Source of the DNA: SAR202 cluster bacterium
GTDB lineage: Bacteria > Chloroflexota > Dehalococcoidia > Lucifugimonadales > GCA-2719675
Assembly (NCBI GenBank): GCA_009392295.1
Contig: VFGW01000017.1
Span: forward strand, 145,872 to 209,871
Length of the DNA: 64,000 nucleotides
Direction: 5' to 3'
Below are positions 36,409 through 45,192 of this stretch, one piece after another; the stretch's first letter is position 1, and the number at the start of each line of letters is the position of its first letter. Position numbers and translations under genes: made by a program. The notes under the pieces were generated by a model. It was given only the letters and a program-made list of their open reading frames with translations, had not been told where the DNA came from and made no database searches.

Positions 36409-37512
36409 TTATATATTTTTAGATATCAAGTCACCCATCTTAGATGTTGAGACAGTAATATCTTGATTCGAGGCAATATCAGCAGTTCTGTATCCTTGAG
36501 ACAGGATTTTTTTCACAGATTTTTCTATTGCTTTAGATTCTTTAGATAGGCCAAAAGAAAATTCAAGCATCATTGCTAAGCTTAAGATAGAGCCTATAGG
36601 ATTAGCTTTATTTTGACCAGCAATATCAGGAGCACTACCATGAATTGGTTCATACAAGAATGGGAATTTTGATTTATATTTAGACTTGTTGTTTGAATTT
36701 AAATTAGAGATGCTGGCTGAAGGCAACATACCTAATGAGCTAGAGATTATTGCTGCCTCATCTGAAATAATATCTCCAAAAGTGTTTTCAGATACTACTA
36801 CATCAAATGATTTTGGTTGGGAAATTAATTTCATTGCCATGTTGTCAACAAGAATGTGTTCAAGTTCAACTTCAGGATAATGATTGCTAATTTTTATAGC
36901 TAATTCTCTCCATAATCTAGAAGATTCCAGGACATTAAATTTATCTACTGAAGTTAGTTTTTTACGTCTTTGTTGAGCTAATTGAAATCCTACATTTAGA
37001 ATTCTTTCTATTTCTTTTTCAGTATATTTTAGAGTGTCAATTCCTCGTTGTCCTGTAGAAGTGTTCCATCTTTTTTTTGGTTTTGCAAAATATAGACCAC
37101 CAGTGAGTTCTCGTACAATTAATATGTCTACGCCTCTAATATATTTTGGTTTGATAGGACTTGAATTAATTAATGAAGGAAAAACTTTTACAGGTCTTAA
37201 ATTTGCAAATGTTTTTAATTTTTTTCTGAGTGCTAAAATTCCTCCTTCAGGGCGTACATTAAATGTGTTATTATCCCACTTTGGACCACCTACAGCACCA
37301 AAAAGTATTGCATCTGATTTTTCACACAAAATTTCTGTTTTTTGTGGGAAAGGGTTGCCTGTGCTATCTATAGCTGTTCCACCAATGAGTCCAAATTCTA
37401 TATCAAAAATATGATTAAATTTTTCTCCAATAATATTTAGACATTTGATAGATTCAGAAGTGACCTCAGGTCCAACTCCATCTCCTTGTAGGATAGCTAT
37501 TTTATATGCCAT
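36409..37512 (-). CDS. leuB: 3-isopropylmalate dehydrogenase
   Basis: NAD-dependent oxidative decarboxylation in leucine synthesis. Marks are ILQGDGVGPEV at the start, LRKKLKTFANLRPVK, VRELTGGLYF and the IPMDH signature NTFGDIISDEAAIISSSLGMLPSAS. I place the start at the ATG at 37512 (MAYKIAIL), giving 367 aa. The ORF-track version runs 36 codons further and reads through the tRNA-Leu gene, which is an artefact. tRNA-Leu(UAG) ends 28 bases upstream on the same strand, so the two are probably co-transcribed. Confidence 0.95.
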   Translation of the reverse strand: MAYKIAILQGDGVGPEVTSESIKCLNIIGEKFNHIFDIEFGLIGGTAIDSTGNPFPQKTEILCEKSDAILFGAVGGPKWDNNTFNVRPEGGILALRKKLKTFANLRPVKVFPSLINSSPIKPKYIRGVDILIVRELTGGLYFAKPKKRWNTSTGQRGIDTLKYTEKEIERILNVGFQLAQQRRKKLTSVDKFNVLESSRLWRELAIKISNHYPEVELEHILVDNMAMKLISQPKSFDVVVSENTFGDIISDEAAIISSSLGMLPSASISNLNSNNKSKYKSKFPFLYEPIHGSAPDIAGQNKANPIGSILSLAMMLEFSFGLSKESKAIEKSVKKILSQGYRTADIASNQDITVSTSKMGDLISKNI

Positions 37513-37540
37513 TTTTTCAATATTCCTTAATAATAAGATA

Positions 37541-37626
37541 TGGTGGGGAAGGGGGGACTCGAACCCCCACGCCATTATGACACATGATCCTAAATCATGC
37601 TCGTCTACCAATTCCGACACTTCCCC
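37541..37626 (-). tRNA. tRNA-Leu (anticodon UAG), CCA encoded
   Basis: A full cloverleaf reads on the minus strand. The acceptor stem is GGGGAAG with CTTCCCC, then discriminator A and an encoded CCA. The anticodon stem is CATGA/TCATG around loop TTTAGGA, giving anticodon TAG, which reads CUA leucine codons. The long class II variable arm (TGTCATAATGGCGT) supports tRNA-Leu. The T arm is GGGGGTTCGAGTCCCCC. It is the only RNA gene I find in the window and it lies directly before leuB. Confidence 0.95.
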
Positions 37627-37646
37627 AAATTAATATCAACTATGAT

Positions 37647-37652
37647 ATTATA
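37647..37652 (-). promoter_or_regulatory. Candidate -10 box for tRNA-Leu-leuB
   Basis: A perfect TATAAT on the minus strand about 20 bases before the tRNA 5' end. The matching -35 region (around TGAATC) is weak. It lies in the short divergent gap shared with the Asp-box gene. Confidence 0.4.
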
Positions 37653-37667
37653 CCTTAGCTAAGCATT

Positions 37668-40600
37668 TTGATTCACATAATAAAATCAAAAAAATCAAAG
37701 AAATTTTATTTCAACAAATTATTTAGAGGTGTTTATATTAATACGGATAAATTTTTAAAAGATATTTTATACTACAGATGTATTGGTCCGTTTCGTGGAG
37801 GTCGGGTTGTTGCTGTAGTTGGCGATCCTAAGGATGCAAATATATTTTATTTTGGAGCTTGTGCTGGTGGTGTTTGGAAAACGTATGATGGAGGCTTGTT
37901 TTGGGAAAATATTTCAGATAATTATTTTAATTCGGCATCTATTGGTGCGATAGCAGTTTCTGATTCAAATCCTAATATAATTTATGTTGGTACAGGGGAA
38001 GCATGTATTAGGGGAAATGTGACTACTGGTGACGGTGTATATAAATCAACAGATGCTGGCTTGACTTGGGAGAATATTGGATTAGAAAAAACCCGTCATA
38101 TTTCTAGGATTCGTATTCACCCTACAAATCCTGACTTGGTATATGTTGCTGCGTTTGGAGATGCTTTTGGACCAAATGAAGAGAGAGGTATATTTCGTTC
38201 TTCTGATGGTGGTCAGAATTGGGAAAAAATTTTATATAATTCACCGGATAGTGGCGCATCTGATCTTTCAATTGATTCAAATGATCCCAATATCTTACTT
38301 GCATGTTTATGGGAAGGTAGGCGTAGTTTTTGGGAAATGAAAAGTGGTGGAAATTATAGCGGATTATATAGATCAATTGACGGAGGTGATTCTTGGATTG
38401 AAATTTCACAAAAATCAGATCTGCCAAAGGGTGTTAAAGGTAGAATGGGGGTATCAATATCTCCTGCTAAACCTGGTAGGGTGTGGACTTTGATAGAATC
38501 TGAATTTGGGGGATTATTTCGTTCTGAAGATTATGGAGAAACTTGGGAAAAAATTAATCAAGACAAAGATATTAGAGACAGGCCTTGGTATTATACACAT
38601 GTTTTTGCTGATCCAAGTGATGAAGAAACAGTTTGGGTTTTAGCAAATAAAGCTTGGAAATCTATTGATGGGGGAAAAACTTTTACAGAAGTAGTAACAC
38701 CACATGTAGACAATCATGACATTTGGATTGATTCTAATAATTCTCAGAGAATAATTGAAGGTAATGATGGAGGAGCTTGTATTTCATATAACGGAGGTGA
38801 ATCTTGGTCTTCATTGTACAATCAACCAACCTCTCAGTTTTATTTTCTTGATACTGATAATCAGTTTCCTTACAGAGTCTACGGGACTCAACAGGATAAT
38901 AGTGCTGTAAGCGTTCCAAGTATGTCTGCTAAAGGTTCAATTCGCTGGGATGATTGTTTTACTGTTGGACTATCTGAGAGTGGGAAAATTGCCGTTAATC
39001 CAAATAACCCTAATATTGTCTATTCCTCTTATCCAGGTGGTGCTTTACAGAGATATGATCGTGAAACAGATCAAGTGAGATTAATTTCTGTTTGGCCTGA
39101 ATATGAACAAAATACTCCACCTGAAAAATTTAAATATCGGTTCGCTTGGGAATTTCCAATCATAATATCTGTTCATGATTCTAAAACGCTTTATGTTTCT
39201 TCAAATTTTGTTTTTAAATCAACAAATGAAGGTGAAAGTTGGGAAATAATTAGTCCAGATTTAACAAGAAATGATACTTCTAAGCAACAATTATCAGGGC
39301 CAATAACTTCGGAAGGAGTTTGGGCGGAAGTTTATGGCACTGTTTATGCATTGGCTGAGTCCAAATTTGATTCAAAAATTCTTTGGTCGGGTACAGATGA
39401 TGGTCTTATTCATATTACATATGATGGAGGTAAAACTTGGAAAGATATTACGCCCAATGACTTGCCTGAATATTCAATGATTTCATGTATTGAAACATCT
39501 AATTATAAGCCAGGAATTGCATATGTTGTTGCTTCAAGATATAAACTTGCTGACAATGTTTCAATTGTATATAAAACTGAAGATTTTGGAAAGAATTGGC
39601 ATAAGTTGACCAATGGTATTCCTTCTGACGAAGTAACTAGAGTTCTTCGAGAAGATTCTGAGGATTCAGAAATATTGTTTTTAGGTACTGAAAAAGGCAT
39701 ATACATTTCTTTTGATCAAGGAAGTTCATTTGAAACACTTCAATTAAATTTACCAGTTGTACCTGTTTATGATATTAAAATTAAAAATGATGAATTGATT
39801 GTCGCAACACATGGTAGATCATTTTGGATTTTAGAAGGTATTAATTTGTTAAGACAATTGAGGGTTGGAATTAACAAAGATAAGCCATTTTTATTTAAAT
39901 CATCTGATAAGATACGTACAGTTCAACAGCTCGGAGGTGGTTTGTCTGATATTAATACTGAAAGTTTTGGGAAGAGATATTCGTCAAAAATTTTTGGAGA
40001 ACCAGCTACATATATCGATAAAAAATTAAATTCGGGAGAGATTATTCAGGTTTATTTAGATGCAGGTCAAAATCCGCAGGAAGGCTTAAGTATAATTTAT
40101 TATGTGCCTGAAAATTTTGAGTCAGAACTGTCTATATCGATTATTGATTCTTCAAATCATGTAATACGAATTTTTAATACAGAAAATACAAAAACATTTT
40201 CCTTAAAACCAGGGTTAAATCGAATTGTTTGGGATTTGAAAAATGAAGAAATTCCTGAATTGCCAGACATTCCAGGAGGTCAAAGTCCTTTTATTGCGAA
40301 GGAGACTTCAATTTTGTTAATTCCAGGGACATATAATATTAGATTGAATGTAGGAGATGAATATTTTTATGAACAAAGCTTTAATTTTATACAAGATCCT
40401 AGGTCCAAAGTTTCTTTAGATGATTTAGTTTTGCAATATGACCTTCAGAAACAGATACAAGAAAAATATTTAGAAATTTTTCACAAGGTAAAGTGGTTTA
40501 GAAAAATTCGTGATGAACTTAGGCAAGTTGACGTGAAACAGATTAGTCAATACAAAGAAAATAACTTTCAAGAATCTTTAGATTTAATATTACTAAAATT

Positions 40601-40874
40601 ATCAGAAATTGAGAATGAAATAGTGCCTTTCAAATCATATTATCAGACTCCTCCTGTAGGTATTCCTGTGGGGATATATGGAAAATATAAAGAATTAAAA
40701 GGTGGAGTTTCTGGAGGAGATTATCGTCCTACTCAGCAATCGTACGAATTGTTTGAAGACTTAAATTTGAGACTAGAAGAAAAATTTTTAGAGATTGATA
40801 ACATCATTAAAAATGATATATTTGGAATATTTAAGATATTGAAATATATAGATATTTCAGATACTACTATATAA
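37668..40874 (+). CDS. Asp-box (BNR/VPS10-sortilin-like) beta-propeller protein
   Basis: A 1068-aa protein with about eleven Asp-box repeats of the S-x-D-x-G-x-x-W type (for example STDAGLTWENIG, SIDGGDSWIEIS, TYDGGKTWKDIT). This predicts one or two beta-propellers over residues 35-720, like sialidase/BNR and VPS10-domain proteins. The opening CIGPFRGGRVVAVVGDP is the usual family start. The C-terminal 300 residues add a beta-sandwich and a helical part. The only canonical start is TTG at 37668; no ribosome site or signal peptide is visible, although many relatives are exported. No sialidase catalytic residues are evident, so I do not assign an enzyme activity. Confidence 0.8.
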   Translation: MIHIIKSKKSKKFYFNKLFRGVYINTDKFLKDILYYRCIGPFRGGRVVAVVGDPKDANIFYFGACAGGVWKTYDGGLFWENISDNYFNSASIGAIAVSDSNPNIIYVGTGEACIRGNVTTGDGVYKSTDAGLTWENIGLEKTRHISRIRIHPTNPDLVYVAAFGDAFGPNEERGIFRSSDGGQNWEKILYNSPDSGASDLSIDSNDPNILLACLWEGRRSFWEMKSGGNYSGLYRSIDGGDSWIEISQKSDLPKGVKGRMGVSISPAKPGRVWTLIESEFGGLFRSEDYGETWEKINQDKDIRDRPWYYTHVFADPSDEETVWVLANKAWKSIDGGKTFTEVVTPHVDNHDIWIDSNNSQRIIEGNDGGACISYNGGESWSSLYNQPTSQFYFLDTDNQFPYRVYGTQQDNSAVSVPSMSAKGSIRWDDCFTVGLSESGKIAVNPNNPNIVYSSYPGGALQRYDRETDQVRLISVWPEYEQNTPPEKFKYRFAWEFPIIISVHDSKTLYVSSNFVFKSTNEGESWEIISPDLTRNDTSKQQLSGPITSEGVWAEVYGTVYALAESKFDSKILWSGTDDGLIHITYDGGKTWKDITPNDLPEYSMISCIETSNYKPGIAYVVASRYKLADNVSIVYKTEDFGKNWHKLTNGIPSDEVTRVLREDSEDSEILFLGTEKGIYISFDQGSSFETLQLNLPVVPVYDIKIKNDELIVATHGRSFWILEGINLLRQLRVGINKDKPFLFKSSDKIRTVQQLGGGLSDINTESFGKRYSSKIFGEPATYIDKKLNSGEIIQVYLDAGQNPQEGLSIIYYVPENFESELSISIIDSSNHVIRIFNTENTKTFSLKPGLNRIVWDLKNEEIPELPDIPGGQSPFIAKETSILLIPGTYNIRLNVGDEYFYEQSFNFIQDPRSKVSLDDLVLQYDLQKQIQEKYLEIFHKVKWFRKIRDELRQVDVKQISQYKENNFQESLDLILLKLSEIENEIVPFKSYYQTPPVGIPVGIYGKYKELKGGVSGGDYRPTQQSYELFEDLNLRLEEKFLEIDNIIKNDIFGIFKILKYIDISDTTI

Positions 40875-40896
40875 AAAATAAGAGATCCTATTTTTT
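40873..40896. terminator. Weak bidirectional hairpin between convergent genes
   Basis: AAAAAATA and TATTTTTT flank an 8-base loop between the Asp-box protein stop and the convergent methyltransferase stop. Each strand ends in a T-run. The stem is pure A/T, so it would be a weak intrinsic terminator at best. Confidence 0.3.
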
Positions 40897-41703
40897 AACA
40901 GCTACGATTTCTAGCCAATTTCTAGGTACAGTTTCGATAGCTAAATCTCTAAATGTTTCTTTTACAGCTGTTTGCAATGCAAGGCTAGCTTCTTTTAATG
41001 GTACTCCTGGCATTGCTCCTTCGATAAAGTCTTTAAATTCACTTATATCAAGCCATCCGCTTATAGGTACCATTACACGTGCAACATTTTGTTTTTGAAG
41101 AACGAATCCTTGTCTTTCTAGAATTTCTTGATATTCTTCAGGGGTTAAATGGATTCTGGATTCTACTTTGTTTTCTTTTTTAGGAAACATACCGTAATTT
41201 TTTTTCAGTATTTTTGCAGCTTTAAACATCCATTTTTTATAAAAAAGTAAACTGTCAGAAGGATGCGATCCTTCGTAAAAAGATGTATTGAATGCCAATT
41301 TACCACCTGGTTTTAATGTTTTAGAAATATTATCTATTAGAGAGTCTTTATCATTAATATAATGAATAGCATTACAAAAGAAGACAGCATCAACATTTTC
41401 TTTTACTGAATCTGCAACATTTTCAACTTGGCTTTGAATAAATTTTATAGCAGCTGTTTTAATTGAATTTAAATCTTGTTTAGCAATTTTCAGAGCTGAT
41501 GAAGAGTGGTCGATTGCAAAAATTATTGATTGTTTTGCACCAGTCATTTTTTTTGCAATTATTTTTGTGACTCCACCAGTAGCGCAAGCTAAGTCAATTA
41601 CCGTGGTGTCATTTGTTAGATCTGCAAGATCTACTAAATTTTCATTCTGTTTTTTGTAAAAATCATTATCGGCAAACTTTGAGAAACTGAAATCTTCTGA
41701 CAT
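40888..41703 (-). CDS. Class I SAM-dependent methyltransferase
   Basis: Cytoplasmic methyltransferase of 271 aa. Motif I is VIDLACATGGVTKII. Then come AIDHSSSALKIAK, FFCNAIHYIND and LKPGGKLAFNTSFYEG. The fold assignment is secure but the substrate is unknown. It is the last gene of the molybdenum hydroxylase run on the minus strand, 48 bases after the DapA-family gene, and may or may not share the pathway. Confidence 0.8.
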   Translation of the reverse strand: MSEDFSFSKFADNDFYKKQNENLVDLADLTNDTTVIDLACATGGVTKIIAKKMTGAKQSIIFAIDHSSSALKIAKQDLNSIKTAAIKFIQSQVENVADSVKENVDAVFFCNAIHYINDKDSLIDNISKTLKPGGKLAFNTSFYEGSHPSDSLLFYKKWMFKAAKILKKNYGMFPKKENKVESRIHLTPEEYQEILERQGFVLQKQNVARVMVPISGWLDISEFKDFIEGAMPGVPLKEASLALQTAVKETFRDLAIETVPRNWLEIVAVKK

Positions 41704-41751
41704 ATTTTTGCATCCTTAATATTTTGTTTTTACAGTCTAAGTCTATATTAT

Positions 41752-42651
41752 TTATGTTGATAAAGCACTGATTAAACTTTTTATTTTTTGTTTTTCAGTT
41801 TGACTTAGTGTTTTGAAAGGCTTAGTCATTTGATCGGAATTTAAAATTCCAAGATAATATAATCCAGCTTTAATGCAGGAAATTCCATTTTCACCAAGGT
41901 TCATAATTCTAACTGCTTTAGTCATTTCATTTTGTAATAATTGCATTTCAGATTTTTTTTGCAATAATCCGTTTTCCCAAGCTTTAACAAAAGTTTTTGG
42001 AATTAAATTTCCTAATCCTGGTATCACTCCGTCCACTAGAATGCCCTCAGTTAGTGCGGTCAAAAATGTACTTCCTATGAAGATGTTCATATCAACGTTA
42101 TTTGTATTTACAGATATTGACAAATTTGCAATATTTTCAAGGCTTCCACTACTATCTTTAATTCCAATGACAGTTTTTTCCATTCCTAATTGTAATGTTG
42201 TACTAGGAAGTATAACGTTTTTGACTGTAGATGGTATGTTATATACCCATAATTGGCTTTTTAATTCATCAGAAATATTTTGATAATGGTCAATAATTTC
42301 ACTTTGAGTATTTAAGTAATAAAATGGTGGTGTACAAGCTATTCCTGTAGGATTTAAATCAGCTACTTTTTTACCGAAATCAATAGAGTCTTGAGTTCCG
42401 GCACATGCAATATTAGCAATAATTGGGATTTTATTATTTGCGTATTTGATTGTTTTTTCAATTGATTGGAATCTTTGTTCTAGGGTAAGGTTTGCAAATT
42501 CTCCTGTAGTTCCGGATGCCCAAATTCCATGCACGCCAGATTTAATAAAGTAATCAATCAGTTTTTTCAATGATTTTGAATCTAATTCTCCAGATTCTGA
42601 TAATGGAGTAACAATTGGAACAATTATTCCTTTAATTTTTGATGTAGACAT
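41752..42651 (-). CDS. Dihydrodipicolinate synthase (DapA) family protein
   Basis: Class I aldolase-fold lyase or synthase of 299 aa. Schiff-base K165 (IGIKDSSGS), Y137 (WVYNIPS) and the carboxylate-binding GTTGE (47-51) are intact. True DapA is possible, since lysC and lysA are in the window. The position directly after a molybdenum hydroxylase operon and MoaD-like gene favours a catabolic relative such as a 2-keto-3-deoxy-acid aldolase or hydratase-aldolase. The residues that decide substrate cannot be judged without an alignment. Confidence 0.8.
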   Translation of the reverse strand: MSTSKIKGIIVPIVTPLSESGELDSKSLKKLIDYFIKSGVHGIWASGTTGEFANLTLEQRFQSIEKTIKYANNKIPIIANIACAGTQDSIDFGKKVADLNPTGIACTPPFYYLNTQSEIIDHYQNISDELKSQLWVYNIPSTVKNVILPSTTLQLGMEKTVIGIKDSSGSLENIANLSISVNTNNVDMNIFIGSTFLTALTEGILVDGVIPGLGNLIPKTFVKAWENGLLQKKSEMQLLQNEMTKAVRIMNLGENGISCIKAGLYYLGILNSDQMTKPFKTLSQTEKQKIKSLISALST

Positions 42652-42682
42652 TTACACTATTCTTTCTTGAAGTATTATATTC

Positions 42683-42952
42683 TTAATTTGCACCACCTCC
42701 GACCGCAGGAATGAAGTGTACTTCACTATTTGGGGCAACTTTTTCTAAAATTCCAAGAGGTGATATTTCGCCATCTACAGCTACAGAAATATTTGGTTTG
42801 ATTTTATGATTTTCCACGAGCCTACCTTTAACTCCTGGATACAATTTATCTATAGAATTTATGATGTCTCTCACATTTGATCCTGGAACTTCAATTCTCT
42901 GTTTACCAGAAGTCATATCAATCATTAGGCTAGGAATAAAAACTGTTGCCAT
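42683..42952 (-). CDS. MoaD/ThiS-family ubiquitin-like protein
   Basis: An 89-aa beta-grasp sulfur-carrier-like protein. It has the family core VEVPG-type strand, LYPGVKGRLVE and EVHFIPAVGGG. MoaD and ThiS end exactly in Gly-Gly, which becomes a thiocarboxylate. This protein ends GGGAN, so two extra residues would block activation unless removed. The start overlaps the upstream large-subunit stop by one base (TAATG). Position in a molybdenum enzyme operon suggests cofactor sulfur supply or maturation. See the JAMM peptidase at 49117. Confidence 0.75.
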   Translation of the reverse strand: MATVFIPSLMIDMTSGKQRIEVPGSNVRDIINSIDKLYPGVKGRLVENHKIKPNISVAVDGEISPLGILEKVAPNSEVHFIPAVGGGAN

Positions 42953-45162
42953 TATTTTTTTATAGATTCCATCAACAAACTTGGTTTGATTGGGAGTTGA
43001 TTTACACGTATTCCAGTAATCCTGTAAATTGCGTTAGCTATTGCTGCTGGCGGTGAAGTTATTGAAGCTTCTCCAACACCTCGAACTCCAAAAGGATGAG
43101 CCGGGTTTGGGACTTCAATAATTTCTGTATTTATCATAGGTAAATCTAGTGCCAAAGGCATTCGGTAGTCTAAGAAAGTGGGATTAGCCATTTCATAGGA
43201 GTCGTTATTATAAAAATATTCCTCGTTTAATGCCCAACCAATACCTTGTACGGTACCACCTTGCATTTGTCCTTCAACATAGTCGGGATGAATTGCTTTC
43301 CCAACATCTTGAAAAATAGTACATTTTACTATATCAATTTTACCTGTTTCTTTATCAACTTTTACATCAATGATATGCCCCGAAATCGATGGAGCAGCCC
43401 CAGATGGGTTAGTGGCTCCATTTGAAATTATAGGTCCTCCTGTATCATTTAGGTCTTTAGCTAAATTTTTAAGAGAAATGCTCAGGGATTTATCTTTTGT
43501 GCTGAATAGAATTCCATTTTCCATAGACACAGTTTTTGGAGATACGCCCCATATAGAAGCAGCTCTTTCAATTAAAGATTTTTTTAAATTTGTGGCTGCA
43601 ATATGACCAGCTACACCTGCTTTATATGTGACACTACTTCCGCCTGTTCCAGATGTATAACCTATTTTATCAGTATCTACTACAGAAGGAGTAACATCTT
43701 CAGCTTTAATACCCAAGACTTCAGCAACCATCATTGCAATAGAAGCCCTAGAACCACCAATATCAGTTGAACCTTCAATTAGATTGATTCTACCATCAGG
43801 ATGTACGCTAAGGTTAATAGAGGAGGGTCCAGCTCCATTCATCCAAAATCCAATAGCAACTCCTCTGTTGATGTCGGTAGCTTCAGGTAAAGGTTCATTA
43901 TAGTGAGGATGTTTTTTCATTGCATTGAGTACTTCAATGACTCCAATACTAGGGTGCTTTGGGCCATCAGCTCTTCTTACCCCCTCTTTTGATGCATTTA
44001 TTAACCTGAATTCAATTGGGTCCATTTCAAGCTTTTCGGCTATTTCATCTATTACAGTTTCTGTGCCAACGTTTGAATTAGTTGCTCCGGGAGCGCGGTA
44101 AGCTGATGTTGAAGGCTTGTTAACAAGAACATCATAACCATTAATAAGTACGTTTTCTATATCATAAGTAGCAAATGCACATAGAGCTCCAGCTGAGACT
44201 ACACCACCAGGGAAAGCTCCATCTTCGTAGGCCAAAGTTGCTTCTGCAGCTAAAATTTTACCTTCTTTTGTAGCTCCAATTTTAATTTTAATGTTAGATC
44301 CAGGTGTAGGACCAGTTGATTCGAATTCTTCTTTTCTTGTGTGTACAATTTTTACAGGTTTACCAGTTTTTTTGGATAATAATGCTGCAACAGGGCAAGC
44401 GTAAGGATCAAATTTTGCGCCAAATCCACCACCAATTTCCATAGGGGTAGTTTTTATTTTTGAAGGATCTAAGTGTAAAATTTCTGCGGTTCTGCCCCTA
44501 ATATCAAAAGAGCTTTGTGTACTGACCCAAATATTAACTTTTTCATCTTGAACTGATGAATTCCAATCAACAGTTGCATTATGAGGTTCAATATATCCTT
44601 GATGAACTGTTGCAGTATCAAATGTTCTTTCTACAATTACATCAGATTTTTCAAATCCTTTTTTAATGTTTCCCAATTCATGTTTTACATGGTTAGAAAT
44701 ATTATTTTTTTTAGTTTCATCAATTAATGGAGATGAGGGGTCTAAACCTTCTGGTGCAGTCAAAATAGCTGGGAGAATTTCATATTCCACATTAATCAGT
44801 TTTAATGCTTCTTCAGCGATATGGTGATTGATAGCAGCAACCCCTGCAATAGGATGTCCCTTGTACAAGACTTTGGTTTTAGCCATTATTGCATCTTTTT
44901 CTTTAGTCCAATTTGTTTGAGGTAAATCTTGTGATGTTACGATAGCTTTAACTCCATCCATATTTTCAACAGCTGAAGTATCAATACTTAAGATTTTGGC
45001 ATGGGCATGGGGGCTTCTTAGTATTTTGCCAAAAAGTAGCCCAGATATGGAAAAATCAGCACCATATAATGCTTTCCCAGTCACTTTATCATATCCATCG
45101 TGGCGTATAGGTCTCGTGCCTATTACTTTATATCCGTTAGTTGAGTTAGAACCTTTAGTCAT
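42952..45162 (-). CDS. Molybdenum hydroxylase large subunit (xanthine dehydrogenase/CoxL family), copy 1
   Basis: Molybdopterin-binding catalytic subunit of 736 aa. It opens with IGTRPIRHDGYDKVTGKALYG and contains GGFGAKFDPYA, the loop TSAYRAPGATNS and the C-terminal GVRGVGEASITSPPAAIANAI with the catalytic glutamate. The active-site loop is AYRAPG, not the AYxCSFR of form I CO dehydrogenase, so this is not CO oxidation of that type. Substrate is probably an aldehyde or N-heterocycle. It follows a closely related copy after 30 bases. Confidence 0.85.
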   Translation of the reverse strand: MTKGSNSTNGYKVIGTRPIRHDGYDKVTGKALYGADFSISGLLFGKILRSPHAHAKILSIDTSAVENMDGVKAIVTSQDLPQTNWTKEKDAIMAKTKVLYKGHPIAGVAAINHHIAEEALKLINVEYEILPAILTAPEGLDPSSPLIDETKKNNISNHVKHELGNIKKGFEKSDVIVERTFDTATVHQGYIEPHNATVDWNSSVQDEKVNIWVSTQSSFDIRGRTAEILHLDPSKIKTTPMEIGGGFGAKFDPYACPVAALLSKKTGKPVKIVHTRKEEFESTGPTPGSNIKIKIGATKEGKILAAEATLAYEDGAFPGGVVSAGALCAFATYDIENVLINGYDVLVNKPSTSAYRAPGATNSNVGTETVIDEIAEKLEMDPIEFRLINASKEGVRRADGPKHPSIGVIEVLNAMKKHPHYNEPLPEATDINRGVAIGFWMNGAGPSSINLSVHPDGRINLIEGSTDIGGSRASIAMMVAEVLGIKAEDVTPSVVDTDKIGYTSGTGGSSVTYKAGVAGHIAATNLKKSLIERAASIWGVSPKTVSMENGILFSTKDKSLSISLKNLAKDLNDTGGPIISNGATNPSGAAPSISGHIIDVKVDKETGKIDIVKCTIFQDVGKAIHPDYVEGQMQGGTVQGIGWALNEEYFYNNDSYEMANPTFLDYRMPLALDLPMINTEIIEVPNPAHPFGVRGVGEASITSPPAAIANAIYRITGIRVNQLPIKPSLLMESIKK

Positions 45163-45192
45163 GAGTTAATCTCCAGCAATATAAAAGTAATT

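Noticed and set aside
37513-37620. N-terminal 36-codon extension of the leuB ORF (MSELVDEHDL…)
   Set aside because: It is a translation of the tRNA-Leu gene and spacer. Homologues start at MAYKIAILQGDG, so leuB begins at 37512.
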